In this document: positions 46,965-58,102 of the stretch, piece by piece
Layout: every line of letters starts with the position of its first letter
How positions within the stretch are numbered: position 1 is the first letter of the stretch
Assembly (NCBI RefSeq): GCF_000427805.1
Contig: NZ_ATYS01000001.1
Coordinates: 124,152-188,151, forward strand
Reading direction: 5' to 3'
DNA length: 64,000 bases
Source of the DNA: Budvicia aquatica DSM 5075 = ATCC 35567
Lineage (GTDB): Bacteria > Pseudomonadota > Gammaproteobacteria > Enterobacterales > Enterobacteriaceae
The notes under the pieces: generated by a model
Told to the model about the DNA's origin: nothing
Seen by the model: the letters and a program-made list of their open reading frames with translations, nothing else
The model's database searches: none
Translations under genes and position numbers: made by a program

Positions 46965-48233
46965 ATGAACAAAAATAATACTCGCCCTTATGGTGTACAT
47001 TCTGAAGTAGGGAAGCTTCATAAAGTTATGGTTTGTGCTCCAGGCCGGGCTCATAACCGACTAACACCATCTAACTGTGATGATTTACTGTTTGATGATG
47101 TACTTTGGGTTGAACGCGCTAAGCGAGATCACTTTGATTTCATGACTAAAATGCGTGAAAGAGGGGTTGATGTTGTTGAGATGCACAACCTGCTGGCGGA
47201 AACTTTAGAGAATCCGGTCGCGCGTAAATGGATCTTAGATCAGCAAATTGTTCCCGATGAAGTTTCGCTGGGTATCCTTAGTGAAACCCGCAGCTTTTTA
47301 GACGGACTTGCTCCGCGCATTCTGGCGGAAGTATTGATCGGCGGATTGTCGACTTCCGAACTGGCGAAAGAAGGCCATTGCGATAACGAAGAGTTAAGAT
47401 TGATCCGTCAGGCAGTAGGTATTACCGAGTACTTATTACCACCACTGCCAAATACGCTGTATACCCGTGATACAACCTGTTGGATCTATGGCGGCGTGAC
47501 GTTGAATCCGCTTTACTGGCCGGCCCGTCATGAAGAGACTATTTTGACCACGGCAATTTATAAATTCCACCCAGACTTCGCGAACAGTGATATTAATGTC
47601 TGGTGGGGAGATCCGACTAAACATCACGGTACCGCAACCTTAGAAGGCGGTGATGTGATGCCAATCGGTAATAAAACGGTGCTGATCGGTATGAGTGAAC
47701 GAACCTCTCATCAGGCGATTACTCAGTTAGCCGCGGCGCTTTTTGCCAATAAAAAATCAGACGTTGAGCGGGTGATGATTGCTGCAATGCCTCGTTTAAG
47801 AGCCGCAATGCACCTGGATACCGTGTTCACTTTCTGCGATCGCGATGTGGTCACTCTGTATCCGACCATTGTTAATCAGATTAAGACGTTCTCACTGCGT
47901 CCGGACGATGGTCCTACCGGAATGAAACTCAGTGAAGACAAAGGAACCTTTGTTGAAGCCGTTGCAGGCGCACTTAACTTGAAGAAATTACGTGTGGTTG
48001 AAACAGAGGGTAATGATTATGACGTTGAGCGTCAGCAGTGGGATAGCGGCAACAATATGGTTGCGTTATCTCCGGGCGTGGTAATGGCTTACGATCGTAA
48101 TACCAAAACCAATACTCAATTACGTAAAGAGGGGGTCGAAGTTATTGAAATTGTCGGCAGTGAATTGGGTCGCGGTCGTGGCGGTGGTCACTGTATGACC
48201 TGTCCATTGATTCGTGATGGCATTGACTACTAA
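46965..48233 (+). CDS. arcA: Arginine deiminase ArcA
   Basis: A 422-residue cytosolic enzyme that hydrolyses arginine to citrulline and ammonia. Catalytic Cys410 sits in [14 protein letters not shown] near the C-terminus, and the family blocks [23 protein letters not shown] and [14 protein letters not shown] (with catalytic Asp and His) are present. It pairs with arcD. The operon ends at a clear terminator (48288-48316), so ornithine carbamoyltransferase and carbamate kinase, which complete ATP formation, are not encoded here. Confidence 0.93.
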   Translation: MNKNNTRPYGVHSEVGKLHKVMVCAPGRAHNRLTPSNCDDLLFDDVLWVERAKRDHFDFMTKMRERGVDVVEMHNLLAETLENPVARKWILDQQIVPDEVSLGILSETRSFLDGLAPRILAEVLIGGLSTSELAKEGHCDNEELRLIRQAVGITEYLLPPLPNTLYTRDTTCWIYGGVTLNPLYWPARHEETILTTAIYKFHPDFANSDINVWWGDPTKHHGTATLEGGDVMPIGNKTVLIGMSERTSHQAITQLAAALFANKKSDVERVMIAAMPRLRAAMHLDTVFTFCDRDVVTLYPTIVNQIKTFSLRPDDGPTGMKLSEDKGTFVEAVAGALNLKKLRVVETEGNDYDVERQQWDSGNNMVALSPGVVMAYDRNTKTNTQLRKEGVEVIEIVGSELGRGRGGGHCMTCPLIRDGIDY

Positions 48234-48287
48234 TTAAGCAACGCTGGTTGATAGCGTAATGTTTAGATATAAACTTGTGTAATCCCT

Positions 48288-48316
48288 AAAACGCCTGAAT
48301 TTGTTCAGGCGTTTTT
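48288..48316 (+). terminator. Rho-independent terminator of arcDA
   Basis: AAAACGCCTGAA-TTTG-TTCAGGCGTTTTT, a perfect stem with T-run, lies 55 bases after arcA. Confidence 0.9.
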
Positions 48317-48339
48317 CATTATGGCAAAGGGGGGATTTA

Positions 48340-48735
48340 CTATGGTTGATATTGCCCGGCAGTGACTTCTTCCATCCATTCAACGGCGCTGCCGTTTAAC
48401 GACTCGGCAATGGCGATATGGGTCATGCTTGAGTCCGGCGCGGCACCGTGCCAGTGTTTCACGCCTGCTGGGATCCAGACTATATCACCGGGAGTTATCT
48501 GCTGAATTGGTTTTCCCCATTCTTGTACTCGACCTTTACCTTCTGTGACTAATAGCGTTTGTCCTAAAGGATGGGTATGCCACACGGTTCGGGCTCCGGC
48601 TTCAAAGGTTACCGTTGCGCCACCCACCCGGGCAGGTTCGCTGGCCTGAAAAGGGGAATTGATATGTACCTTACCGGTAAACCAGCTTTGTGGACCTTCA
48701 ACCGTGGGTTGTGTGCCATTAGGTATAATTTTCAT
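48340..48735 (-). CDS. Cupin domain protein
   Basis: A 131-residue single-domain cupin. The metal-binding motif is HTHPLGQTLLVTEGKGRVQEWG (two His, one Gln/Glu), followed by DIVWIPAGVKHWHGAAPDSSMTHIAI with the fourth ligand His. Such proteins accompany carboxymuconolactone decarboxylases or act as small isomerases. ATG 48735 follows GAGG by eight bases; an upstream ATG at 48792 adds an unlikely N-terminus. It is divergent from the LysR regulator at 48863, which probably controls it. Confidence 0.8.
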   Translation of the reverse strand: MKIIPNGTQPTVEGPQSWFTGKVHINSPFQASEPARVGGATVTFEAGARTVWHTHPLGQTLLVTEGKGRVQEWGKPIQQITPGDIVWIPAGVKHWHGAAPDSSMTHIAIAESLNGSAVEWMEEVTAGQYQP

Positions 48736-48835
48736 TTTTGTTTCCTCTGGTTGTACGGCAAATAAGGACTCTGATAAACCTGTGTTACCCATGAATTTAC
48801 AGCTTGTTGGGTTGTGTGACTAGGTAGTAAAGTGA

Positions 48836-49756
<921 letters not shown>

Positions 49757-49929
49757 TAGGGAGAATCAAACAGAACCCTATTAGCCAGTTTGATTAATCC
49801 GCCCAGCTGATTAATGAGTACAGCTCATAATAACAAGTAGATTTAGCTTATAGTCAGCGAGCGGACTTACTCCTACAGTAATAGCCTATACCCGCCTTAT
49901 TCTTCATCATTGAATCACCAACTGAATAG

Positions 49930-50955
<1,026 letters not shown>

Positions 50956-51021
50956 TATTTCGCCAGCCTGATAGCGAGTAACGCTAAAAGTAAAAACAGA
51001 GCAGGGTTTGATATTTCGAAT

Positions 51022-51049
51022 GTCGGTATAGCCTTTCGACTATACCGAC
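51022..51049 (+). terminator. Hairpin between aldo/keto reductase and yjhP
   Basis: GTCGGTATAG and CTATACCGAC form a perfect 10-bp stem with an 8-base loop between two convergent genes, followed by TGCTTTATA. A terminator is likely but the T-run is poor. Confidence 0.5.
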
Positions 51050-51053
51050 TGCT

Positions 51054-51794
51054 TTATATCATCGTGCCATTAATACAAATACCCCCCTCCCGCGTGTAGG
51101 TCACGTGGCGTTTTGGCGATATGGTTAACGCCGTTCGGACTTCTTCGGCAAACTCATCGTCAGGATTCTCCGCCAACCAGTGGCGCATGGTCAGCCACTT
51201 AGCGGCTTCATATCTGTCCCAGCCTTCTTGGTCTGCCAGTACCATTTCCACAACGTCATAGTCGAGTTGATCGAAAAAGGTGACAAGCCCATTAAGCGTG
51301 AGAAAATCGGCGATACACGTTGCTCCACACGCTCTGGCGATCTCTTCGGTTGTCGGTTGCTGAAGCCAGTAGGGTTCACCGATAAGTATCATTCCACCAT
51401 GTTTAAGGCTCTTTTCCAGTAGCTTAATTGTGCCGGCGACGCCACCCGCAATCCAGGTGGCACCGACACAGGCGGCCACATGGTATTTTTCGTCGGCAAC
51501 AAAACCGGCAGCATCGTTATGAATAAAATCAACGCGATCGGTGACGCCGAGTTCTTCAGCGCGCAGTTTTGCCTGTTTACTGAATAACTGGCTCATATCG
51601 ATTCCGACACCGGAGATGCCATAATCACGCGCCCAAGTGCACAGCATTTCGCCTGAGCCGCTACCGAGATCGAGAATGCGTGTGCCCGGCTTCATACGTA
51701 ATGCATGACCAAGCGTGGCATACTTCTCCGGCGTAAACGGATTATGGATGCGGTGGGCGCTTTCGCTAATGGTAAAAATACGTGGGATATCCAT
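51054..51794 (-). CDS. yjhP: SAM-dependent methyltransferase YjhP
   Basis: A 246-residue class I methyltransferase close to E. coli YjhP (MDIPRIFTISESAHRIHNPF, RMKPGTRILDLGSGSGEMLCTWARDYG, DFIHNDAAGFVA, VAACVGATWIAGG). The SAM-binding motif ILDLGSGSG is near residue 41. The C-terminus (REGGICINGTMI) differs from the E. coli end. ATG 51794 is favoured by AAGGAG spacing and alignment over the adjacent upstream ATG. It lies ten bases after topAI. In E. coli yjhQ, the antitoxin gene, sits between the two, and here it is missing. The methylated target is unknown. Confidence 0.88.
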   Translation of the reverse strand: MDIPRIFTISESAHRIHNPFTPEKYATLGHALRMKPGTRILDLGSGSGEMLCTWARDYGISGVGIDMSQLFSKQAKLRAEELGVTDRVDFIHNDAAGFVADEKYHVAACVGATWIAGGVAGTIKLLEKSLKHGGMILIGEPYWLQQPTTEEIARACGATCIADFLTLNGLVTFFDQLDYDVVEMVLADQEGWDRYEAAKWLTMRHWLAENPDDEFAEEVRTALTISPKRHVTYTREGGICINGTMI

Positions 51795-51804
51795 CATGCT
51801 CTCC

Positions 51805-52080
<276 letters not shown>

Positions 52081-52136
52081 TCATCATGTACAAAACCTGC
52101 AAACACAGCGGTGTTCGCATTCGATTTCTGCGCATT

Positions 52137-52177
52137 GATAATCAGTCCGGCTTGAAAAAGTCGGTAAGCTGATTATC
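52137..52177 (-). promoter_or_regulatory. Structured leader hairpin upstream of topAI
   Basis: GATAATCAG (52137-52145) and CTGATTATC (52169-52177) form a 9-bp outer stem. Inside is CCGGCTT-GAAA-AAGTCGG (one G-T pair). It lies 75-115 bases upstream of the topAI start, in the position expected of its regulatory leader. Confidence 0.55.
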
Positions 52178-52620
52178 TGATGATTACATTCTCCAGCATC
52201 AAAGCCTCGGGTTGAGTTGAAAGGTATTTACCGAGTGAATGATAACAGATAGTTTTAAAACAAACACCCGTGAGTTGATTGAACCTAATAAGACCGCCAG
52301 AAAAAACCAATATTCCGGCGCCTTCTCGCAGACGAAACTGATGCTGACATCAAAATAAACCTCCTAGCCCTCAATCTGAGCAGCGCCATTCTGTTTTAGC
52401 CAAATAAATCGTCCCCGAGCAATATCTCCAACACGCTTTAGATACCCGTTATATTCACTGGCATGTTCATCGTTAGAAGGCGTTATATTCCGCCAAAATG
52501 CACTTATTCATTTATCTAAAATATTGTTAATTATTGAAAGGATTTATCCGGCTTTTAGAAAGATCAAATAGGCGTTATCTTACTGTCTGGCAACAGGTTC
52601 AAAGAGTAGCTGAGGTCGCT
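52178..52620. other. Divergent spacer between topAI leader and panG
   Basis: About 440 bp of AT-rich sequence that must hold the topAI promoter on the left and the pan operon promoter on the right. No further gene, RNA or long repeat was recognised. Confidence 0.4.
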
Positions 52621-53463
52621 TTGAAAATTGGGTTTATTGGTGCAGGAAAGGTCGGATTTACCTTAGGGAAATATCTCACTCTGCGAGGCATTGAGGTGGT
52701 CGGCTATTACAGCCGGCAGATTGATGATGCCAAAGATGCTGCGATGTTTACCGATACTCAATACTTTTGTGAATTGCCGGCGTTGCTGCTGAATTGTGAC
52801 ACAATATTTGTCACAGTACCTGATGCAGCCATTACTGACGTATGGAACAAAATTAAGCAGTATCCGGTTAATAACAAGAATATTTGTCATTGTAGCGGCG
52901 GGCTAGCTTCAGATATTTTTACCGATATTCAACGTCATGGTGGTTATGGTTATTCTGTCCATCCTATTTACGCTATTCATGACAAGTACAACTCATTTAA
53001 ATCATTTTCTGAGGTCTATTTTACCGTTGAAGGTCATGGGCCTGAAATTAACCCGTTGATAACGTTGATTGAAAGCATTGGAAATCCGGTAAGCGTCATC
53101 AGCGCACAGGACAAAGCGTTGTATCACGCGGCTTCAGCTATGATGAGTAATCTGGTTGTTGCGTTGGCCGCAGTAGGTTCAGACCTGTTTTCAAAGTGCG
53201 GTTTTGATCGGGATTTTTCTCAAAAAGCCTGGAATGCACTATTTATAGGTAATGCTGAAAATATTTGCGCATCGGGCGTCACTAATGCGTTAACGGGGCC
53301 ACTGGAACGTGGCGATGCAGAGACCATCCGTAAGCATATTAATGCGCTAAGCGGAACAGAACGGCAGATATACATGATGTTATCGCAGGTACTGCTTAAC
53401 GTAGCTAAACAGAAGCACCCGGACAGAGATTATTCATTTATAGAGGCGGAGTTAACATCGTGA
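52621..53463 (+). CDS. panG: PanG-type ketopantoate reductase (Rossmann/DUF2520)
   Basis: A 280-residue NAD(P)-dependent reductase: N-terminal Rossmann motif [17 protein letters not shown] (residues 3-19) and C-terminal DUF2520 helical domain ([40 protein letters not shown]). The family includes PanG, the alternative ketopantoate reductase described in Francisella. Here it is directly upstream of panB with a GTGA overlap, which strongly supports reduction of ketopantoate to pantoate. TTG 52621 follows GAGG by five bases. An upstream TTG (52534) is unlikely. This is not the usual enteric PanE. Confidence 0.85.
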   Translation: MKIGFIGAGKVGFTLGKYLTLRGIEVVGYYSRQIDDAKDAAMFTDTQYFCELPALLLNCDTIFVTVPDAAITDVWNKIKQYPVNNKNICHCSGGLASDIFTDIQRHGGYGYSVHPIYAIHDKYNSFKSFSEVYFTVEGHGPEINPLITLIESIGNPVSVISAQDKALYHAASAMMSNLVVALAAVGSDLFSKCGFDRDFSQKAWNALFIGNAENICASGVTNALTGPLERGDAETIRKHINALSGTERQIYMMLSQVLLNVAKQKHPDRDYSFIEAELTS

Positions 53464-54302
53464 AAAATACCGTTATCAGTATGCAGCAGCAGAAAATAGA
53501 TAAAGATAAAATCACCGTACTGACAGCCTATGATTACTCGACCGCTAAACTAATGGATCAGGCGGGGATCAATGCGCTGTTAGTGGGTGACTCACTCGGT
53601 ATGGTGATGCTTGGTTATGAAGATACGCTTTCGGTGACCATGGACGATATGATCCATCATAGTAAAGCCGTCGCCAGAGGTGCCGGTCAGGCCATGGTGG
53701 TGACCGATTTACCCTTTATGTCTTATCAGGTTTCAGTTCAGGACGCATTGTATAACGCTGGCCGACTGGTTAAAGAAGGCCGGGCCCATGCGGTAAAACT
53801 GGAAGGTGGTGAAGAGGTATGCCCTCAGATAAGTGCCATCACTCAGGCCGCTATTCCGGTAATGGCCCATTTAGGGCTCACGCCACAGTCGGTTAATGCC
53901 TTCGGCGGTTTTAAAGTCCAGGGTCGAGATTTAGATGCGGCATGGAAGATTATTCAATCAGCATTAGCGGTAGAAAAGGCCGGGGCCTTTGCCGTGGTGC
54001 TGGAGTGTGTGCCGGCCAAATTAGCCGGCTTAATTTCATCGTTATTATCTATTCCGACCATTGGAATCGGTGCCGGAGCCGGGTGTGACGGTCAGGTTTT
54101 GGTGTATCAAGATATGACCGGTATGTACGGCGGGCATTCGCCTAAGTTTGCTAAAAAGTTCGTTGATATCGGTGAACACATGAAGGCCGCTTTCGGCCAG
54201 TATATTCAGCAAACCAAAAACGGTGAATTTCCTGCCCTTGAACATACCTTTACTATAGATGATGAAATTATTGAAAAACTAAAACAAAGAATTTTGGGTT
54301 AA
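53460..54302 (+). CDS. panB: 3-methyl-2-oxobutanoate hydroxymethyltransferase PanB
   Basis: A 280-residue enzyme that adds a hydroxymethyl group from methylene-tetrahydrofolate to ketoisovalerate, giving ketopantoate. Metal and substrate motifs are present: [31 protein letters not shown] (about 42-72), [17 protein letters not shown] and [17 protein letters not shown]. The wording is closer to Firmicute-type PanB than to E. coli PanB by my reading. GTG 53460 overlaps the panG stop. Second gene of panGBCD. Confidence 0.93.
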   Translation: MKNTVISMQQQKIDKDKITVLTAYDYSTAKLMDQAGINALLVGDSLGMVMLGYEDTLSVTMDDMIHHSKAVARGAGQAMVVTDLPFMSYQVSVQDALYNAGRLVKEGRAHAVKLEGGEEVCPQISAITQAAIPVMAHLGLTPQSVNAFGGFKVQGRDLDAAWKIIQSALAVEKAGAFAVVLECVPAKLAGLISSLLSIPTIGIGAGAGCDGQVLVYQDMTGMYGGHSPKFAKKFVDIGEHMKAAFGQYIQQTKNGEFPALEHTFTIDDEIIEKLKQRILG

Positions 54303-54343
54303 CACAACGTTTGGATATCACAACGACAGACAGGGGAATTGCT

Positions 54344-55192
54344 TTGGTCCAGATAGTCAAAACCATCAGTGAAGTGCGCGATATTGTTAAAGCCTGGAAA
54401 AGGGCCGGCCATCAGGTCGGGCTGGTGCCGACAATGGGATATTTGCACGAAGGTCATCAAAGCCTGATGACGGCGGCAAAATCAGAGAATGAAAAAGTCG
54501 TGGTCTCAGTGTTTGTGAACCCAATGCAATTTGGCCCGACGGAAGATCTGGCCAGCTATCCGAAGGATTTAGATAAAGATCGTCAGCTGTGCCAGCAGGC
54601 CGGAGCAGATCTGATTTTTCATCCGGATGCCGCCGAGATGTACTCTGCTGATTTTTGCAGCTTTGTTGATATGACCGGATTAACCGAAGAGCTGTGCGGT
54701 CGCAGTCGCCCGATACATTTCAGAGGCGTATGTACCGTGGTCAGCAAGCTATTTAATATTGTGCAGCCAGACAAAGCCTATTTCGGGCAAAAAGATGCTC
54801 AACAGCTGGCGGTGATCCGTCGTATGGTCCGGGATTTAAATATTGACGTTGAGATTATTGGCTGTCCGATTATCCGCGAGCACGATGGCTTGGCTAAAAG
54901 CTCGCGCAACAGTTATCTCAACCGAGAGCAACGTCAGGCTGCACTCTGCCTTTATCGTGCCATTAAGCTTTCACAGCAGCTAATGCAAGACGGAGAAAGG
55001 GACTGCCAGCGAATCTCAGCCCAAATGACAGCGTTAATCGAGCAGGAACCATTAGCCAAAATCGACTATATCTCGATTGTTGATGCCGATACCCTAAGCC
55101 CGGTAGAAGGCATTAATCGGTCCGTACTCTGTGCGATTGCCGTTTACATCGGTAAAACCCGATTAATTGATAACATTGTTTTTGATATTTAA
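54344..55192 (+). CDS. panC: Pantothenate synthetase PanC
   Basis: A 282-residue ATP-dependent ligase joining pantoate and beta-alanine. Seen are the HxGH-type motif MGYLHEGHQSLM (about residues 29-40), VFVNPMQFGPTEDLASYP, FRGVCTVVSKLFNIVQPDKAYFGQKDAQQL and the KMSKS-like DGLAKSSRNSYL. The MGYLHEGH variant is common outside enteric bacteria (MGNLHEGH there). TTG 54344 follows AGGGGA by about six bases and aligns with the family start. An upstream TTG at 54311 has no such site. Third gene of the pan operon. Confidence 0.93.
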   Translation: MVQIVKTISEVRDIVKAWKRAGHQVGLVPTMGYLHEGHQSLMTAAKSENEKVVVSVFVNPMQFGPTEDLASYPKDLDKDRQLCQQAGADLIFHPDAAEMYSADFCSFVDMTGLTEELCGRSRPIHFRGVCTVVSKLFNIVQPDKAYFGQKDAQQLAVIRRMVRDLNIDVEIIGCPIIREHDGLAKSSRNSYLNREQRQAALCLYRAIKLSQQLMQDGERDCQRISAQMTALIEQEPLAKIDYISIVDADTLSPVEGINRSVLCAIAVYIGKTRLIDNIVFDI

Positions 55193-55204
55193 CAGGAGGC
55201 GGTG

Positions 55205-55594
55205 ATGGAACTCACCATGCTAAAAAGCAAAATCCACCGGGCAACGGTGGTGCAGGCTGAGCTGGACTATATCGGTAGTATTACCGTCGATCAGGATCTG
55301 TTGGATGCCTCGGGTATTTTGGAGTATGAAAAAGTCCAAATCGTCAATATCAATAACGGTAGCCGGTTTGAGACCTATACCATTACAGGCCAGCGCGGCA
55401 GCGGCTTGATTTGCCTTAACGGTGCCGCGGCTCGTCACGTTCAGGTCGGCGATAAGATCATTATCATGTGTTATGCCCGGCTAACGCCAGAAGAAGCGCA
55501 GAGTCATCAGCCTAAGGTTATCTTTGTCGATGATAATAATGGTATTTCCCGCGTCTCCCGCTATGAAAAACACGGGCGATTAGAAGACTTATAA
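55205..55594 (+). CDS. panD: Aspartate 1-decarboxylase PanD
   Basis: A 129-residue pyruvoyl enzyme that makes beta-alanine from aspartate. It matures by self-cleavage at Gly24-Ser25 ([10 protein letters not shown]). The positions agree with the E. coli protein when ATG 55205 is used; GTG 55202 is too close to [35 protein letters not shown] and [20 protein letters not shown] are standard. It completes panGBCD, so this single operon covers ketoisovalerate and aspartate to pantothenate. A palindrome follows at 55647. Confidence 0.95.
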   Translation: MELTMLKSKIHRATVVQAELDYIGSITVDQDLLDASGILEYEKVQIVNINNGSRFETYTITGQRGSGLICLNGAAARHVQVGDKIIIMCYARLTPEEAQSHQPKVIFVDDNNGISRVSRYEKHGRLEDL

Positions 55595-55646
55595 AATTCT
55601 ATTCATTACACAATGATCTATCAGTAGTGCAACTCCACGTCTCAAT

Positions 55647-55683
55647 CCTGTCTCTTGAGCGGACCTTCTGATCAAGAGACAGG
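55647..55683. repeat. Perfect 12-bp palindrome resembling an IS50 inside end
   Basis: CCTGTCTCTTGA (55647-55658) and TCAAGAGACAGG (55672-55683) flank a 13-base loop. Read from the right, CTGTCTCTTGATCAGA matches the first 16 bases of the IS50/Tn5 inside end as I remember it. It may be a solo IS4-type end, or merely a terminator-like stem after panD. Confidence 0.45.
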
Positions 55684-55735
55684 TTGAAAACGCAGTCCAA
55701 TCCTTGAGTCGTTCCCTTAAACCATTGCGCCCAAG

Positions 55736-55770
55736 ACCTGGGTCCCCGTTTTCACGGGGATGACGAGGGA
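55736..55770 (+). repeat. Dispersed palindromic repeat, copy B
   Basis: ACCTGGGTCCCCGTTTTCAC followed by GGGGATGACGAGGG matches copies A (44708, inverted) and C (59221). The central palindrome is TCCCCGT-TTTC-ACGGGGA with one mismatch at the outer edge. Confidence 0.75.
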
Positions 55771-55880
55771 AAGCAAGGACCGCGAGAAAGGGGCAATTGG
55801 CCGGGCGGCTATTTAGTGAGAGAATTGGGAATTATGGAAATGAATCGCAAAATAAAGGGATAAATTTTGAGGAATAACTT

Positions 55881-56249
55881 ATGAGTAATGAGGTCAAATT
55901 TACCGCTTCTGTGGTTAATTATTATACCGAGGATGACGTTCTTGTTATGGGTATCGGTGATGATCCAACTGAGCCAGAAAACTATCTAATTATCTCCAGA
56001 TTTGATGATGGTGAAATTGATGATTCAATTGGTATTCAGACTCATTTATCAGAAATGGAAACCTCGAACGCGATAGAAAAAGTAATATTGAACCGGACAA
56101 ATTTTATTGTTGATATAAAGGCAGGCAAGGAAGAAAAGGTCAACGCGTCAAGGATTGTGGTTACGTTCAGCAATGACAATATAGATTATGTCCGATTAAA
56201 AAATCATCTTAGTGATATCTTCTTTGGCAGTTCTGTCAGTATAAACTAA
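55881..56249 (+). CDS. Imm10-like hypothetical protein (putative immunity)
   Basis: A 122-residue acidic soluble protein. The pattern DDPTEPENYLIISRFDDGEIDDSIGIQTHLSEMETSNAIEKVILNR (about 27-70) resembles the Imm10 immunity family of polymorphic toxin systems as I remember it. It is separated by 54 bases from another unknown gene on the same strand. No toxin is nearby, so it would be an orphan immunity gene. The family call is tentative. Confidence 0.55.
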   Translation: MSNEVKFTASVVNYYTEDDVLVMGIGDDPTEPENYLIISRFDDGEIDDSIGIQTHLSEMETSNAIEKVILNRTNFIVDIKAGKEEKVNASRIVVTFSNDNIDYVRLKNHLSDIFFGSSVSIN

Positions 56250-56303
56250 GAGGAAAACAGCCCGTTTTTATAAAAAACTTATCAAATGTCGAGTGGAGAT
56301 ATT

Positions 56304-56921
56304 ATGCGACAGGTTTATCAGCTTCTATGCGCGTCAGCAGATGATAATGATAGCGGCATCAAATTTGGCGGAGGGGCATTTATTGAGAAAGATTGGCCAA
56401 AAAATCCGTTAGGGGAAGATTTAACACTGCTCATTACCATTGATAGTGATAAGTTGAATAATGAAATTAACCGTTTCAAGCTGCCTAAAGGTAGGTATAT
56501 ATCTGTTTTTTCGACTTACAATGAAAACAGATATTTTCTAGATGATATTATTTTTTTTGGCGATGATATAGAGCTGAACTATATCAAATCAGGTTTTACA
56601 AAGGTGACCGTCAGTAATAGCTCTAAGTTAAATGAATCTGGTAATACTTTTCCTTGTCAAAGAATTAAATTAAATGAAAAACAAATTAATGATGAAGATT
56701 ATCCAGCATTCTCCTTTCTATCTAATGAAATACCAAATGGAATGGTTGGCTACGATAAAATCATAAAAGATTATGATTTTATATGTCAGCTATACTCAGC
56801 AGATATTCCATCAAAAGACGGTGGGGCTTTAGGATTATCTGATGCCATCGGTTATTTATTTTTGAAAAAAAATATTGATGATGTTGATAATGCGGGGTTA
56901 TTTTTTGTTCAGTCGGCATAA
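56304..56921 (+). CDS. Hypothetical protein, 205 aa
   Basis: A soluble, acidic, Asn/Ile-rich protein, more AT-rich than most genes here, without signal peptide. The wording KFGGGAFIEKDWPKNPLGEDLTLLITID and YPAFSFLSNEIPNGMVGYDK recalls DUF1963-like immunity/SMI1-type proteins that recognise partner proteins, but I cannot confirm the family. ATG 56304 follows GGAG by five bases; ATG 56286 lacks a site. It pairs with the Imm10-like gene. Confidence 0.55.
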   Translation: MRQVYQLLCASADDNDSGIKFGGGAFIEKDWPKNPLGEDLTLLITIDSDKLNNEINRFKLPKGRYISVFSTYNENRYFLDDIIFFGDDIELNYIKSGFTKVTVSNSSKLNESGNTFPCQRIKLNEKQINDEDYPAFSFLSNEIPNGMVGYDKIIKDYDFICQLYSADIPSKDGGALGLSDAIGYLFLKKNIDDVDNAGLFFVQSA

Positions 56922-57145
56922 CGTCTTTACGTTAATAATTAGGTGTTAGATTTGTTGTAGCGCACCATTGAGAAACGGCCTGTACCTTTAAGATAAGTGA
57001 TTATTTGTAAATGATTACCAGATCGGTACTGTCCTATACCGGTTTAGGACAGCCAACATAAGTGTTGCGTGAGCATGAAATGATAGCCGGAGCCCACTGG
57101 AATATTTTAAAAATAAATTGAGCAACTAATCAAGCAATCAGGCAA

Positions 57146-57673
57146 TCAGGCACTGCCGTAGGTTAAAAAGTTGGCGGAAACATGCTGAGTACCGTAATGC
57201 GATTCAGCTTGTTGCCACAGCTCAGCAGGGATGATCAAAAATTGAAGAGTGTCACTAACTCCATATTTATGAGCATTGACCATTAGGATAATGTAGTCCT
57301 GTTCCAGCATAGCTTGAAGCTTAGCTATGTCTGCGACGAAAGTTTCGGCTGTGTCATCAAAGTCATCTAATTCAGGGGAAGTGAAGATACTATAGTTACT
57401 ACGATAATGAACTTCTGCTGATTCATTATCGTCATCAATAGTCACTTGCAAGATATCGGTCCCTAAATGCTCTGATAGGCACTCAAGAAAGTCGAGAATG
57501 CTTTCTTTCCAATCCATATTCAGGCAAAAAACTTCACAGAAAACTCGAAAATAATCCTTTTCATAAACCAAGTCCGATCGGCGTTCACTGAGTTCAGATT
57601 GAATTTTACGCACGGATTCACTTTGTGGATTGTCAAAGAGAGAAAAGAACTGCTCTTTACTTGGCATACTCAT
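57146..57673 (-). CDS. Hypothetical acidic protein, 175 aa
   Basis: A soluble acidic protein with the sequence SLFDNPQSESVRKIQSELSERRSDL at the start and a helical middle with DWKESILDFLECLSEHLGTDILQVTIDDDNESAEV. No family is recognised. The start at 57673 (MSMPSKEQFF) follows GGAG by nine bases; a longer frame begins at 57775 without support. Opposite in direction to the Imm10-like pair. Size, charge and location fit another orphan immunity or anti-toxin type gene. Confidence 0.55.
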   Translation of the reverse strand: MSMPSKEQFFSLFDNPQSESVRKIQSELSERRSDLVYEKDYFRVFCEVFCLNMDWKESILDFLECLSEHLGTDILQVTIDDDNESAEVHYRSNYSIFTSPELDDFDDTAETFVADIAKLQAMLEQDYIILMVNAHKYGVSDTLQFLIIPAELWQQAESHYGTQHVSANFLTYGSA

Positions 57674-57868
57674 ATCAATAATCTCCATGTCATATATATA
57701 TAAAGAAAGACGTTGATTACTATAACAGTATTTGCGAGCCCTAGCTTTTCTGATAACACTTGAATTTATAGGCATAGCATGATGTTTGTCGCATTTACGA
57801 TACAGCCAGTAACCTGCGTTACCGACACGATTAATCCAGACAAAGGAAAACGATAATGGAAATTAATG

Positions 57869-58086
57869 ATGGCTTACACGATATCAGCCCAAATAGAAGG
57901 TGACTTTGTAGAAATAAAACGTGCTGATGTTGAGTTTGTCATAGGAAATGATCCTATTGATGATTTGCCTCAATTAAGGTTGTTAATTTTAGCCCAGTTC
58001 GAGTGAATGTTAACTGTGCTAATGAGCGTCCCTTACTGATGTGGCGGCCTCAGTTTGAACCAATGACATTTTATCAATGCCATTAA
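57869..58086 (+). pseudogene. Frameshifted small gene
   Basis: From ATG 57869, MAYTISAQIEGDFVEIKRAD and VEFVIGNDPIDDLPQLRL are encoded. The frame then closes at TGA 58004-58006, but the next frame continues as VNFSPVRVNVNCANERPLLM and WRPQFEPMTFYQCH up to TAA 58084-58086. The joined product would have about 72 residues. An AAAGGA ribosome-binding site lies upstream with a separate short ATG at 57856. Either the gene is decayed or the two parts are linked by a shift near 57978. No family is recognised. Confidence 0.4.
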
Positions 58087-58102
58087 TTCAATAACCTTAT
58101 CG

